Source of the DNA: Peribacillus frigoritolerans
Lineage (GTDB): Bacteria; Bacillota; Bacilli; Bacillales; DSM-1321
NCBI RefSeq assembly: GCF_040250305.1
Contig: NZ_CP158190.1
Location: forward strand, 4,496,001-4,560,000
Length of the DNA stretch: 64,000 nucleotides
Direction of reading: 5' to 3'
This document shows positions 16,550-24,894 of this stretch, one piece after another (the stretch's first letter is position 1; the number at the start of each line of letters is the position of its first letter). The notes beneath the pieces are model-generated. The model was given only the letters and a program-made list of their open reading frames with translations, was not told the DNA's origin and did no database searches. The position numbers were made by a program, and so were the translations under genes.

Positions 16550-17026
16550 TTATATTTCTTGCTTAACTAAATCTAATAAAAAATCCCCAAAGTCATTAGC
16601 AATTATTTCATATATTTGACTTTCTAACTCAACTCCAGGTACAAATGAAACTACTTTAGGTTCTCCTTTATCATCAAGTTGATTAAAGTCTAAACAAAAA
16701 AGTTCATCACTTCCAGTATCATAAATAACCAAGAGGTTACTAGGAAGATTAATTTCTTTTCGTTCTGTTAAAGTATACCATATGGCGTCTGGAACAGAAG
16801 AGTTCTCAAAATCAACACTAATAATTCCGTAAATCTCTTGGGCTCCGAAGTTACCTGCACCAAATGTCTGTAAATAATCTAAATATAAACCAGTAAACCT
16901 TAATCCTAACTTTTCTTCAGCCAAATTTATTAATTCAGTTGAACGACCTCCAATAAAGTCAGCAATATCATCATCATTCAATATTATTTGTTTTGCTTCT
17001 TGATAAGCTTCAACACTCATTTTCAT
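16550..17026 (-). CDS. SMI1/KNR4 (SUKH) immunity protein of the LHH cassette
   Basis: The 158-aa protein has DDDIADFIGGRSTELINLAE, LGLRFTGLYLDYLQTFGAGN, then VPDAIWYTLTERKEINLPSN, LLVIYDTGSDELFCLDF and a terminal FGDFLLDLV. Its ATG overlaps the toxin stop codon (ATGA), a four-base overlap that couples toxin and immunity translation. It is the cognate partner of the LHH nuclease tail. Confidence 0.88.
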   Translation of the reverse strand: MKMSVEAYQEAKQIILNDDDIADFIGGRSTELINLAEEKLGLRFTGLYLDYLQTFGAGNFGAQEIYGIISVDFENSSVPDAIWYTLTERKEINLPSNLLVIYDTGSDELFCLDFNQLDDKGEPKVVSFVPGVELESQIYEIIANDFGDFLLDLVKQEI

Positions 17027-17616
17027 CCCCCATTTTCTAATTTAAAATCCTTGGTTCTGTTTTTCCAGTATTCACTTCTCCATTTATTAAATTCAGCTCT
17101 ATTTATTCCCGAAGGTATAGTGTTAGGATTGATATGAATTATAGAACTATTTTCTTTATGAAACGTCTGTGTAACCTCTGCTATTGAACTCTCATTTCTC
17201 TGTGTCGTGTGATGAAGATTTATAGACTTTCCATCTGGTCCAAGTGGAGCCAATCCCTTTTTCATTCTCTCAAGATTAGTTCTTCCTCGTGCGTCTTTCA
17301 TATTTGGATCTATAATATCATCTCTTTGGTAAACTTTCACATTTTTAAATTCAGTTGTTTTATTCCAATAATTATAACCATTACCTATACCCTTACCACT
17401 AATTTCATACTCCACTCTCGCCATTGAAATCAACTGATCCTTCAACCCTGCACCATTAACCACATTATAAGGTACTCCCCCTGCCAACGACAGTTGGTTT
17501 TTAGGATTGTATGGCAATAGATTAGGAATTAAGGCTAATCCTTTTGCCTTCGACACGCCTTTTGTTCATACTACTGATGTGACGACTATTCCAAGGGCAT
17601 AGGATACCTAGTGAGT
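17023..17616 (-). pseudogene. LHH-type nuclease toxin tail with intact catalytic domain
   Basis: The frame from about 17550 carries the linker (IPNLLPYNPKNQLSLAGG, AGLKDQLISMARVEYEISGK) and a full LHH domain: VYQRDDIIDPNMKDARGRTN, LERMKKGLAPLGPDGKSINL, HHTTQRNESSIAEVTQTFHK. TNxxRMxxGxAPxGPDG...xLHH is the LHH signature. Upstream, a deletion joins the linker to TSVVWTK-like sequence (17557-17616), and no LXG module remains. Confidence 0.8.
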
Positions 17617-17720
17617 TCGCGAATACATGAGGAGTAAGTTCTTAGTTTGCGTTTTAATGTCTCACTTTTGATTTTAGGACGTTCTTATGTGTAAGGAATC
17701 GGTTTTAGAGTTCAAAAAAA

Positions 17721-17756
17721 AAACCTTGACTGAGTGACGAACACTCAATCATGGTT
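17721..17756 (-). terminator. cassette-family terminator, decayed copy of 289-325
   Basis: AAACCTTGACTGAGTG/CACTCAATCATGGTT repeats the 289-325 hairpin with one mismatch. Confidence 0.7.
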
Positions 17757-17785
17757 CATTAGCTATTTAGTTTAATCTTTTTTAT

Positions 17786-18065
17786 ATTAATTATTTGCAT
17801 TCTTGATTTGTTCAAACCATATCCTAGCAATAGAACTTGCAGTTTTATTAGAATCATTTGTATGTACATGATCATATTTATAATCCGCCGCTAGTTTATT
17901 TGCTTGTACATCATAAACAATTAATTTCTGTTGGCATTTCACGATCATATCTTCTGCATAATTTAATCAATTCTTTAATATTTTCATTTATTATTTTCAC
18001 AACTACTTTTTGTCGATCCACTGATATAAATTTGCATTACCCTCTTCATTGACTAATGCATCATT
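17786..18065 (-). pseudogene. decayed second copy of the 355-825 immunity gene
   Basis: The sequence matches 361-640 closely but lacks two bases in the IKIVYD region (CATAAACAATTAATTT) and about ten bases near YDISVDRQ, and it has no start region. The flanking toxin fragment and terminator are duplicated too. From 18066 to 18230 nothing is coding; ATGATGGT/ACCATCAT forms a hairpin at about 18131-18152. Confidence 0.8.
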
Positions 18066-18233
18066 TCTCGCCTAAACTCGTATGTCTTATTTTATTGTGT
18101 CATGAGATGGTAGTACAAACAAGAGCTTATGATGGTAAACCATCATGAAGTCAATTCTTCAAAATGACCTTTTCTTTTTCTGTCCCCTTCTCATATGCTT
18201 TGCTTTTCAATTATCTGCACATGCCTTACTTTA

Positions 18234-18776
18234 CTATTGAACTGGTCCCATAAATTCAGTAATAATGAGGATATGTTCTTTTAATTTAACCTTTTTTAAG
18301 TTCTCTACTTTTTCTGCTCCACCCAGACCTAATAGCGGTGTATAACCAAAACATTCATCATACTCCAACTCATTGTATTGTTTTATTGCTTCTGGATAAG
18401 GTTGCCAAGATAAATCTTCATCTCTGAATTCTAAGTCAGCAATATTTTGGAAGAAAAACTCAAATGTAAACATAATAGTCTTTACCTTACCGTACCTGTA
18501 ATTAAGTAATCTAACATATCCATCTGACCAAATAACCAAATCCCCCATGCCAGTAGCAAACAATACTATTGAATTTTTATACCTTTCACTACTATCTTCT
18601 AAAACTTCTTGAAATTCTTCTGGATTTACACTTTTAAAATACCCTTGCATAAACGTTCCAAACCCATAGTCTTTCCATAAATTCACCATTTCTTCTGGAA
18701 CTACATGTTTATATTTTTCGATAATTTCATTCGGAACTTTATTATGTAACTTAAAATCCGTTAAATACTTATCCAT
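18234..18776 (-). CDS. Tdi1-like immunity protein (GAD-like / DUF1851)
   Basis: The 180-aa protein starts behind GAGGAGGAG, 13 bases after the toxin stop. The N-terminal part (IIEKYKHVVPEEMVNLWKDY, GFGTFMQGYFKSVNPEEFQ) is GAD-like. The C-terminal part (ECFGYTPLLGLGGAEKVENL, KKVKLKEHILIITEFMGP) is DUF1851, the C-terminal domain of the T6SS immunity protein Tdi1. Tdi1 inhibits Ntox15-type DNase Tde1, and the toxin just upstream has an Ntox15 tail, so the partner assignment is mutually supporting. Confidence 0.88.
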   Translation of the reverse strand: MDKYLTDFKLHNKVPNEIIEKYKHVVPEEMVNLWKDYGFGTFMQGYFKSVNPEEFQEVLEDSSERYKNSIVLFATGMGDLVIWSDGYVRLLNYRYGKVKTIMFTFEFFFQNIADLEFRDEDLSWQPYPEAIKQYNELEYDECFGYTPLLGLGGAEKVENLKKVKLKEHILIITEFMGPVQ

Positions 18777-18789
18777 TCAAACTCCTCCT

Positions 18790-20676
18790 CTAATTTGTTA
18801 ACTTTACATTTAAATACGTATTTTTCCGTTGTTCTTGTGTCATGTTCTTTGCTAATCCATTAATTTGTTCATCTACAATATCAATTCTATATCGCCATTG
18901 ACTACCTATAGAAGAATTAATTTTCTTATCTCCCATTCCCCCAATTACCTCTGCTTTTCCACCCGCTATCTGGTCAGGATTATGCAGTGCAGCCTGAGTA
19001 TCTAACCATCCCTTGGCTTCTTTCTTAGCCTGAGAAAGAGTTAGTCCTTCTCTTTGTAGTTCATTTATCTTTTGTACATAAGCTTCTTCCCTAGCAGCTT
19101 GTTGAGCTGCATTACTTTCTATTGCTCTACCTTCATCAATAAATCGCTTTCGATTTTGTTGGTATTCATATACAGTTAGTTCGTTCATACCCTTTTCTTG
19201 ATCTTTTAACTGCCTTGCAAATTCCTCTGAATCAAATTTAGTTTTATAGTTAAAGTTTACCTCAATTTCTCTAATTCTTGGTACAGTATCTAAATCTTTA
19301 ACTTCCTTACTATCCTTAACCGTTCCCTTACCACTAATTTCATACTCCACTCTCGCCATTGAAATCAACTGATCCTTCAACCCTGCACCATTAACCACAT
19401 TATAAGGTACTCCACCTGCCAACGACAGTTGGTTTTTTGGATTGTATGGTAATAGGTTAGGGATAGAGATAAGTTCTTTTGCTTTCGTAACGCCATTTAC
19501 TGCAGCGGCTTTTGTAGTAGTCGCCCCAGTCTTCGCTACAGCACCTGCGCCTTTTGTTCCTACTAAAGATGTGACGACTGTTCCGAGGGCATAAGTTACC
19601 CAATGAGACCGCGAATAGGCATCTCCATTTACCATATCCCGCTCATATGAATCAGATATTGCTTTTGAAAAATATTTATAGGTTTTTATCGGGTGCATGA
19701 TTGAATTTGCTACGCCTTCAACCGTTTCGCCAGGATCTGTGACAAAGTCCCAAACTCCTGTCACAAAGTCTTTACCTACATCATACAGGCCTACGCCAAT
19801 TCCTTTTGCAATGTCTGCGGTTTGCTTGGATGCTTCTAGCTGTATGACATATTGCTGCTGGGTGGGCGCTAAGTTTTCGTACCCGATTTGCTTGGCGATT
19901 TTGAGGAACTCATCCGGATCTGTTACATGATCGAGTTGCGCCTTCAAGTCTTTGATCCGGCGATTCTCCGCTTCTTCTTTCTTAACCTTGAGATATTGCG
20001 CGGTTTCTTTTTTCCTTACTTCTAGGTTTTTATAGGCTTCACTATTTTTATAAGCTGCTGCATTAAAATAGAGCGGGGATACTTCTCCTCCCCTTGTACT
20101 GGATATTTTCAGTTGCTCCATGAGTGCCGTCACTGCCGCTTGGTCCTCTTCGGATTTGGCATATTCAGTCGTCCACTTATGATCGATCTCGTTTACTTTG
20201 TCTATCGTTTGGGTCCGTTTCGTTTCAGCCTTCTCGATATTTTCAAAGAACGCATCGTCAGAAAAGGGCTCTAACTGAATGATATCATCAATTCCCGCAA
20301 ATATTTTTTTCAGATCATTTTTCTGGGCTGTGACCATTTCCTTGGAATTTCGACTGGCGCTTTCCAGCTCTTCCTCTAAAAAAGGAACCGTGACCACGGT
20401 TTCACTAAGGTTCGCTTCGATTGTATCTCCTTGAATTCCACTTAAAAAGGCAACATGCCGATTGATCAGGCGCAGCCAAGAATCCACGACATCGATCTGT
20501 GCTTTGTAAAACCCTTTAATGGCCTCGGCGCCTTGCCCCTGCAGCTCATCATCCAAATTAACGATACTCTCAAATCCTTTTTTCAATTCCGTGAGCTGTT
20601 CTTTTAGGTCTTTATATTGTCCGACACGCGTTTGCATGGCAGAAACTAGTGTTTGAGATTCGTAAATCATAGACAT
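18790..20676 (-). CDS. intact LXG polymorphic toxin with Ntox15 (Tde1-like) DNase domain
   Basis: The 628-aa protein starts at ATG 20676 (MSMIYESQTLVSAMQTRVGQ), nine bases after AAAGGA; an upstream in-frame ATG is less likely. Residues 1-205 are the LXG helical domain for type VII secretion. The middle holds a helical linker with DFVTGVWDFVTDPGETVEG. LLPYNPKNQLSLAGG marks the junction. The C-terminal ~150 residues are Ntox15: EEFARQLKDQEKGMNELTVY, then NAAQQAAREEAY and ALHNPDQIAGG, whose HxxD (H565, D568) is the catalytic motif of Tde1 DNases. It is the only complete toxin in the window and heads the array. Confidence 0.9.
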   Translation of the reverse strand: MSMIYESQTLVSAMQTRVGQYKDLKEQLTELKKGFESIVNLDDELQGQGAEAIKGFYKAQIDVVDSWLRLINRHVAFLSGIQGDTIEANLSETVVTVPFLEEELESASRNSKEMVTAQKNDLKKIFAGIDDIIQLEPFSDDAFFENIEKAETKRTQTIDKVNEIDHKWTTEYAKSEEDQAAVTALMEQLKISSTRGGEVSPLYFNAAAYKNSEAYKNLEVRKKETAQYLKVKKEEAENRRIKDLKAQLDHVTDPDEFLKIAKQIGYENLAPTQQQYVIQLEASKQTADIAKGIGVGLYDVGKDFVTGVWDFVTDPGETVEGVANSIMHPIKTYKYFSKAISDSYERDMVNGDAYSRSHWVTYALGTVVTSLVGTKGAGAVAKTGATTTKAAAVNGVTKAKELISIPNLLPYNPKNQLSLAGGVPYNVVNGAGLKDQLISMARVEYEISGKGTVKDSKEVKDLDTVPRIREIEVNFNYKTKFDSEEFARQLKDQEKGMNELTVYEYQQNRKRFIDEGRAIESNAAQQAAREEAYVQKINELQREGLTLSQAKKEAKGWLDTQAALHNPDQIAGGKAEVIGGMGDKKINSSIGSQWRYRIDIVDEQINGLAKNMTQEQRKNTYLNVKLTN

Positions 20677-20859
20677 AATGGAAAGTCCTTTCAACTTCTT
20701 TTCTTATAACTAAATATCATTTGGATGAAATATTTTTAGCAACTGTAAAATTATGGACTAAATATATTTTAGAAGAGTTTCTATATTTATTCAAGAAATG
20801 AGGGGACTTTTTACTAAACGGATTAATAATGAAGGAAATAGTTTTTAGTATAAAGAGGA

Positions 20860-20935
20860 TAGGCTAATAGAATATTTCTTTAAGCTTTGTAATATTGAAC
20901 AAAAATGGGCTGTCCAGGAGCCACAAAATTGGCAA
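20860..20935 (+). pseudogene. possible IS256-type transposase C-terminal scrap
   Basis: A plus-strand frame of about 29 codons reads YKEDRLIEYFFKLCNIEQKW, then AVQEPQNWQS and a stop. KW...NW near the end is reminiscent of IS256 transposase ends. The match is loose and no inverted repeats are visible. The rest of 20677-21000 holds no gene, so the usual small LXG-associated genes upstream of the toxin are absent. Confidence 0.25.
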
Positions 20936-20967
20936 AGTTAAACTGATGCGTAAATAAGGGCTATTCC

Positions 20968-20991
20968 TGTTGAAGGAATAGCCCTTTCCTT
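20968..20991. terminator. terminator after metQ
   Basis: GGGCTATTCC pairs with GGAATAGCCC around TGTTGAA. It lies just downstream of the metQ stop at 21001. Confidence 0.75.
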
Positions 20992-21000
20992 GTATCAAAA

Positions 21001-21828
21001 TTAAAAGGCCGGTATGGCCGTTTCACTATATTTCTCTTCTAAAAATTTGCGTACCTCCGGGCTTGTCATGGCCTTGGCCAACTTTTGGACTGGCTCAGAA
21101 TCCACGTTATCCTTGCGTGCCACTAATGTAATCGCAAAGTCATTTTCAACACCTTCTGTGAGAAGAGCGTCATTTTTTGGTGTCAAACCAAGCGGTGCAG
21201 CGTAAGCCGGTGTTATCACGATCGCATCTGCTTCATCATACGTTCTCGCTAGCATTAATAAATCCACTTCTTTAAACTGATAGTTTTTAGGGTTCTCGGT
21301 AATATCAGACATTGTATAGTATGGACCCTTTTTTTCCTTTAAAGTAATAACTTTATGCTGTGCTAGCAATGCCAATGAACGATCAATATTCGACACATCA
21401 TTTGCAATGGCAATAACGGCACCCTCTGGCAATTTATCCATTGAATCGTATTCTTTGGAATACACACCATAATTGGCAAAATAAATGGGTTTCACCGGTA
21501 CAAGCTCGGCATTTTTGTTTCGATTGAATTCCTCCATATAAGGAACGTGCTGGAAGAAGTTCACATCCACTTCTTTTGCCGCTAGTGCGGTGTTAGGCTG
21601 CACATTATCACCTAATACAACCATTTCCAGGTTAATGCCCTCCTCTGCCAGCTTTGGTTTAACAAGCTCAAGAATTTCCGTCATTGGGGGAATGAGTGAG
21701 GCCACTTTCAATGTTACCTCTTCCTTCTCCTGATTCTGCGCATTTTCTTTCTCTTTTCCTTCATCCGCCTTGCCACATCCTACTAAAAGCAACATAATTG
21801 CTGTCATGAGAAAGAGTATTTTTTTCAT
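21001..21828 (-). CDS. metQ: MetQ/NlpA-family ABC substrate-binding lipoprotein
   Basis: The 275-aa protein starts at ATG 21828 behind GGAGGG. A lipoprotein signal (MKKILFLMTAIMLLLVGCGK) ends in the lipobox LLVGC. The mature part shows NlpA features: ASLIPPMTEILELVKPKL, DVNFFQHVPYMEEFN, VAIANDVSN-like and ITPAYAAPLGLTP. It delivers methionine or a related amino acid to the permease encoded next to it. Confidence 0.88.
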   Translation of the reverse strand: MKKILFLMTAIMLLLVGCGKADEGKEKENAQNQEKEEVTLKVASLIPPMTEILELVKPKLAEEGINLEMVVLGDNVQPNTALAAKEVDVNFFQHVPYMEEFNRNKNAELVPVKPIYFANYGVYSKEYDSMDKLPEGAVIAIANDVSNIDRSLALLAQHKVITLKEKKGPYYTMSDITENPKNYQFKEVDLLMLARTYDEADAIVITPAYAAPLGLTPKNDALLTEGVENDFAITLVARKDNVDSEPVQKLAKAMTSPEVRKFLEEKYSETAIPAF

Positions 21829-21846
21829 GATGTTTCCCTCCATTAT

Positions 21847-22509
21847 TTATCTTTTATCAATCATTCTGGCTACAGCTGTTCCAATAAATTGGATAAGCTG
21901 TACTAGAATAATCATAATGATAATCATATAAATCATTAGCTCTGTTTTAAACTGCTGATAGCCATACCTGATGGCAAAGTCGCCGATACCGCCGCCTCCG
22001 ACCACTCCCATGATCGTTGAATAGGAAATAAAGCTGATAATCGATGTTGTTAGTCCGAGGACAAGCCCTGAACGAGCCTCCACGTAAAGAAATTTAAATA
22101 TGACATCCTTTACAGAAGCCCCCATGGAAATGGCTGCCTCGATCACACCCTTTGGCACATCCAATAAAGATTGCTCGACCAATCGCGAATAATGGGCAAT
22201 GGCAATGATCGCTAATGGTACGCAAGCAGATGCTGTACCAATGGCTGTGCCGATTATGAGCCTTGTAAACGGGATTAAAAAAACAACCAATAACAAAAAT
22301 GGGAATGAACGGATAATATTCACAAGTAAATTCAAAATCGAGAAAGCCCACGGATTATCAAGCAAATGACCCTTCCTAGAAAGAAATAGCAAGGTCCCGA
22401 CAGGCAATCCAATCAAAATCGCAGCTAAAATGGACACACCAACCATCGTAATGGTTTCTCCAATTGACTGCCAAATTTCTGCCTCATATTGAATTAAAAT
22501 CTCAGGCAT
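21847..22509 (-). CDS. metI: MetI-family ABC permease
   Basis: The 220-aa membrane protein has about five membrane segments and the binding-protein-dependent permease EAA loop (VIEAAISMGASVKDVIFKF). The ATG at 22509 overlaps the end of the ATPase gene by eight bases, so it is translationally coupled. Membrane part of the MetNIQ-type importer. Confidence 0.88.
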   Translation of the reverse strand: MPEILIQYEAEIWQSIGETITMVGVSILAAILIGLPVGTLLFLSRKGHLLDNPWAFSILNLLVNIIRSFPFLLLVVFLIPFTRLIIGTAIGTASACVPLAIIAIAHYSRLVEQSLLDVPKGVIEAAISMGASVKDVIFKFLYVEARSGLVLGLTTSIISFISYSTIMGVVGGGGIGDFAIRYGYQQFKTELMIYMIIIMIILVQLIQFIGTAVARMIDKR

Positions 22510-23251
22510 GACCCAGCCCACCATTCTCTGCTAATTGTTCGATAAAGTATTCTGGACGATTATCCTTTTTTTGAATCCCGCTTGGTTCGATTAAGACCGT
22601 GTCATAAATCTCTCCCTCTGCCATGATCGATACACGATTGCATATACTTTTAATGACATCCAGCTCATGACTAACAATGACAATCGTCACACCGAAGCGT
22701 TTGTTGATGTTCTCTAGCACATCTAATATTTCAGCCGTTGTATTTGGATCAAGGGAAGAGGTCGGTTCATCACATAATAACACTTGCGGGTTATTTGCCA
22801 ATGCCCTTGCAATGGCAACACGCTGCTTTTGTCCCCCGCTTAATTGTGCAGGGTATCTCTCCATCTCACCCTCCAATCCGACAAATTGGAGACACTCTAC
22901 AACACGGTTCCGACGTTCCTTCTTTGGATAATTTGCCAGTTCTAAAGAGGCTGCCACATTGTCATAAACCGTTTTATTTGCCACAAGATTAAAATGCTGA
23001 AAAATCATGCCAATCGACTTCCGTGCTCCCCGAAGTGCTTTATTGTTTAATGTTGTCAATCTTTGGCCGTTTACCTCCACGTTGCCCGCATCTGGGGTCT
23101 CCAACAAATTCATTAGCCGCAGCAACGTTGATTTCCCTGCTCCGCTTGCTCCGATTATTCCATGGATTTCACCTTTAGGTATTGTTAAAGTAACAGACTT
23201 AATTGCCTGAAACTGTGAAAATTTTTTACTCACTTGATGCAGGTTAATCAT
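22502..23251 (-). CDS. metN: MetN-like ABC ATPase lacking the NIL domain
   Basis: The 249-aa ATPase has Walker A GASGAGKST near residue 36, signature LSGGQKQRVAIARAL near 139-153, Walker B VLLCDEPTSSLDP near 158-170 and the switch histidine in VSHELD. Canonical MetN is about 340 residues with a C-terminal NIL/ACT domain that senses intracellular methionine. That domain is absent here, so feedback inhibition may be lost or the substrate may differ. No S-box or T-box leader was seen upstream. Confidence 0.85.
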   Translation of the reverse strand: MINLHQVSKKFSQFQAIKSVTLTIPKGEIHGIIGASGAGKSTLLRLMNLLETPDAGNVEVNGQRLTTLNNKALRGARKSIGMIFQHFNLVANKTVYDNVAASLELANYPKKERRNRVVECLQFVGLEGEMERYPAQLSGGQKQRVAIARALANNPQVLLCDEPTSSLDPNTTAEILDVLENINKRFGVTIVIVSHELDVIKSICNRVSIMAEGEIYDTVLIEPSGIQKKDNRPEYFIEQLAENGGLGHA

Positions 23252-23465
23252 AAAATCCCACTTTCTATTTGTTGAAAGGTAAGTATAACGCTCTTATAGT
23301 TCCATCAAAGAAACACAGCTAATATATTATTTTATCAACTAATGAGGACCTAATGCAAAGACACAAATTAACAGTTAAAGACTTCTAACCCTATTATCAT
23401 CCTTATGACTAGATTTTTCTATTAATCGGATTATTCCTTTCAAAATAATGGAGAGTACATTATAA

Positions 23466-23490
23466 TTGATAATGGTTATCATTATCAATT
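23466..23490 (+). promoter_or_regulatory. Fur box
   Basis: GATAATGGTTATCATTATC (23468-23486) matches the 19-bp Fur consensus GATAATGATAATCATTATC at 17 or more positions. It overlaps the downstream side of a TATAAT (23461-23466) and precedes the esterase gene. Confidence 0.85.
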
Positions 23491-23545
23491 GTTGGTTTCT
23501 AACCTTCAAAATACGAATATTCATAAAGGACGTGGAGGAAAATAC

Positions 23546-24340
23546 ATGATTCAGTACCTTGATGAGAAAATTGCCAACTATGAGGTATGTGTCATCTTAC
23601 CCTCAAATTACGATCAAACCAAGAAATACCGAACAATCTATATGCATGATGGCGGAGAAACTGCCAAACAAGCTGCAAACTATATCGATCATTTAATTCT
23701 TTCAGGTCAAATTGAGCCACTTATCGTTATTGGAATTGAACCAATTGATCGCAAAAATGACTATACGCCGTGGGAAGCACCATCACTTGCACCTCTTGGT
23801 CCTACTTTTGAAGGACAAGCACAGATTTATTTACATACTGTTGTAACCGAAATAAAGCCATATATAGATGCCCATTATGCTACGAATCCTGAACCTTCAC
23901 ATACAGCTATTTCCGGCTGCTCATTAGGAGGGCTTGTTTCGATTTTTGCCTCCTATTATTATCCAGAGGTATTCCATCAATATATCTCATTATCTGCTTC
24001 CTTTTGGTACGAGGATGTTCTTCGCTATCTTCAAGGAGAAAAGATTGAACGGCAAGGAAATATCCATATCAAACCAACTGTGAATCGTCAAAATCATCAG
24101 CTCTATTTATATGTCGGGGAATTAGAGGGAATTTATAAAGAAACGATACAAAAGCATATGGTTGACTACACGAAGAAGGCCCACCTTGAATTTATCAAGG
24201 AAGGCTATTTGGAATCCAATCTATTATTTGCGTCAGATCCAGAAGGAACTCATGATGACCTATTCTTTTCTAACTACTTCATTAAGTCACTACGTTGGTT
24301 ATATGGCATAGAAACTAAAAACGAAACGTCGGATCGTTAA
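23546..24340 (+). CDS. iron-regulated alpha/beta-hydrolase esterase
   Basis: The 264-aa protein starts at ATG 23546 behind GGAGG. It has the serine hydrolase nucleophile elbow GCSLGG (in TAISGCSLGGLVSIFASYYY), a YMHDGGE segment near residue 30 and a likely catalytic His in GTHDDLFF near the end. This is the esterase D / enterochelin-esterase-like group. The Fur box suggests release of iron from a siderophore ester, or another iron-starvation role. No siderophore synthesis or uptake genes are nearby, so the substrate is unproven. Confidence 0.75.
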   Translation: MIQYLDEKIANYEVCVILPSNYDQTKKYRTIYMHDGGETAKQAANYIDHLILSGQIEPLIVIGIEPIDRKNDYTPWEAPSLAPLGPTFEGQAQIYLHTVVTEIKPYIDAHYATNPEPSHTAISGCSLGGLVSIFASYYYPEVFHQYISLSASFWYEDVLRYLQGEKIERQGNIHIKPTVNRQNHQLYLYVGELEGIYKETIQKHMVDYTKKAHLEFIKEGYLESNLLFASDPEGTHDDLFFSNYFIKSLRWLYGIETKNETSDR

Positions 24341-24362
24341 TTATCCTTATCGATGGAATCAC

Positions 24363-24405
24363 AATAGCCCCCAAGAAGGGTGATTGTCTTGGGGGCTGCT
24401 TTTTA
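24363..24405 (+). terminator. strong terminator of the esterase gene
   Basis: AGCCCCCAAGA/TCTTGGGGGCT stem followed by GCTTTTTA. A close relative sits at 12720-12772. Confidence 0.85.
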
Positions 24406-24414
24406 AAAGAGTCT

Positions 24415-24630
24415 TTATCTATTGGCGAATAGGAAGTTCCTACTCTTAATGGGTGACACTACAGAAGCATGATTTTTATCCATCGCATAATATAGAAACT
24501 TTGCATCCTCTACCATAAACCCTTCCTCACTTCCAACAGTGATCAAAAGCCTTTGATCAATCCAATGATCGCAATCAGCATGCAGCATAACCTCATGATC
24601 GTTCTGCCAAACGGAAGGACTTGTTGCCAC
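24415..24630 (-). pseudogene. C-terminal fragment of a second siderophore-esterase-like hydrolase
   Basis: The 71 codons read ATSPSVWQNDHEVMLHADCD, then LLITVGSEEGFMVEDAKFLY and YAMDKNHASVV. ASPSVWWxD and LLITVGxxE occur near the C-terminus of BesA-type esterases. No ribosome site or N-terminal half exists. From 24631 to 24890 no gene is visible; TATGATAGT near 24831 may be the -10 of the next gene. Confidence 0.65.
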
Positions 24631-24894
24631 TTACGATTGAAAAAGCTTTGAGTAAAAAGAGTCCCGAGCAAGTTGATAGGCCCACTGTCAAACATGTTTT
24701 TGTTAATCTGTTATTTCTTCTTTTATATTGCTTTTTCAAAAATTAGTGAATGATTCAGCTACAAGCTTTTTAGCAAGAAATAATCAACGATAACTAAGCA
24801 AGGGTTTTCCTCGTGAAAATGTTTTATGGTATGATAGTTAAATTGTTTATCTACCCTGTGACACATTTACATTCATCTAAGAAAAGAGGTATTT

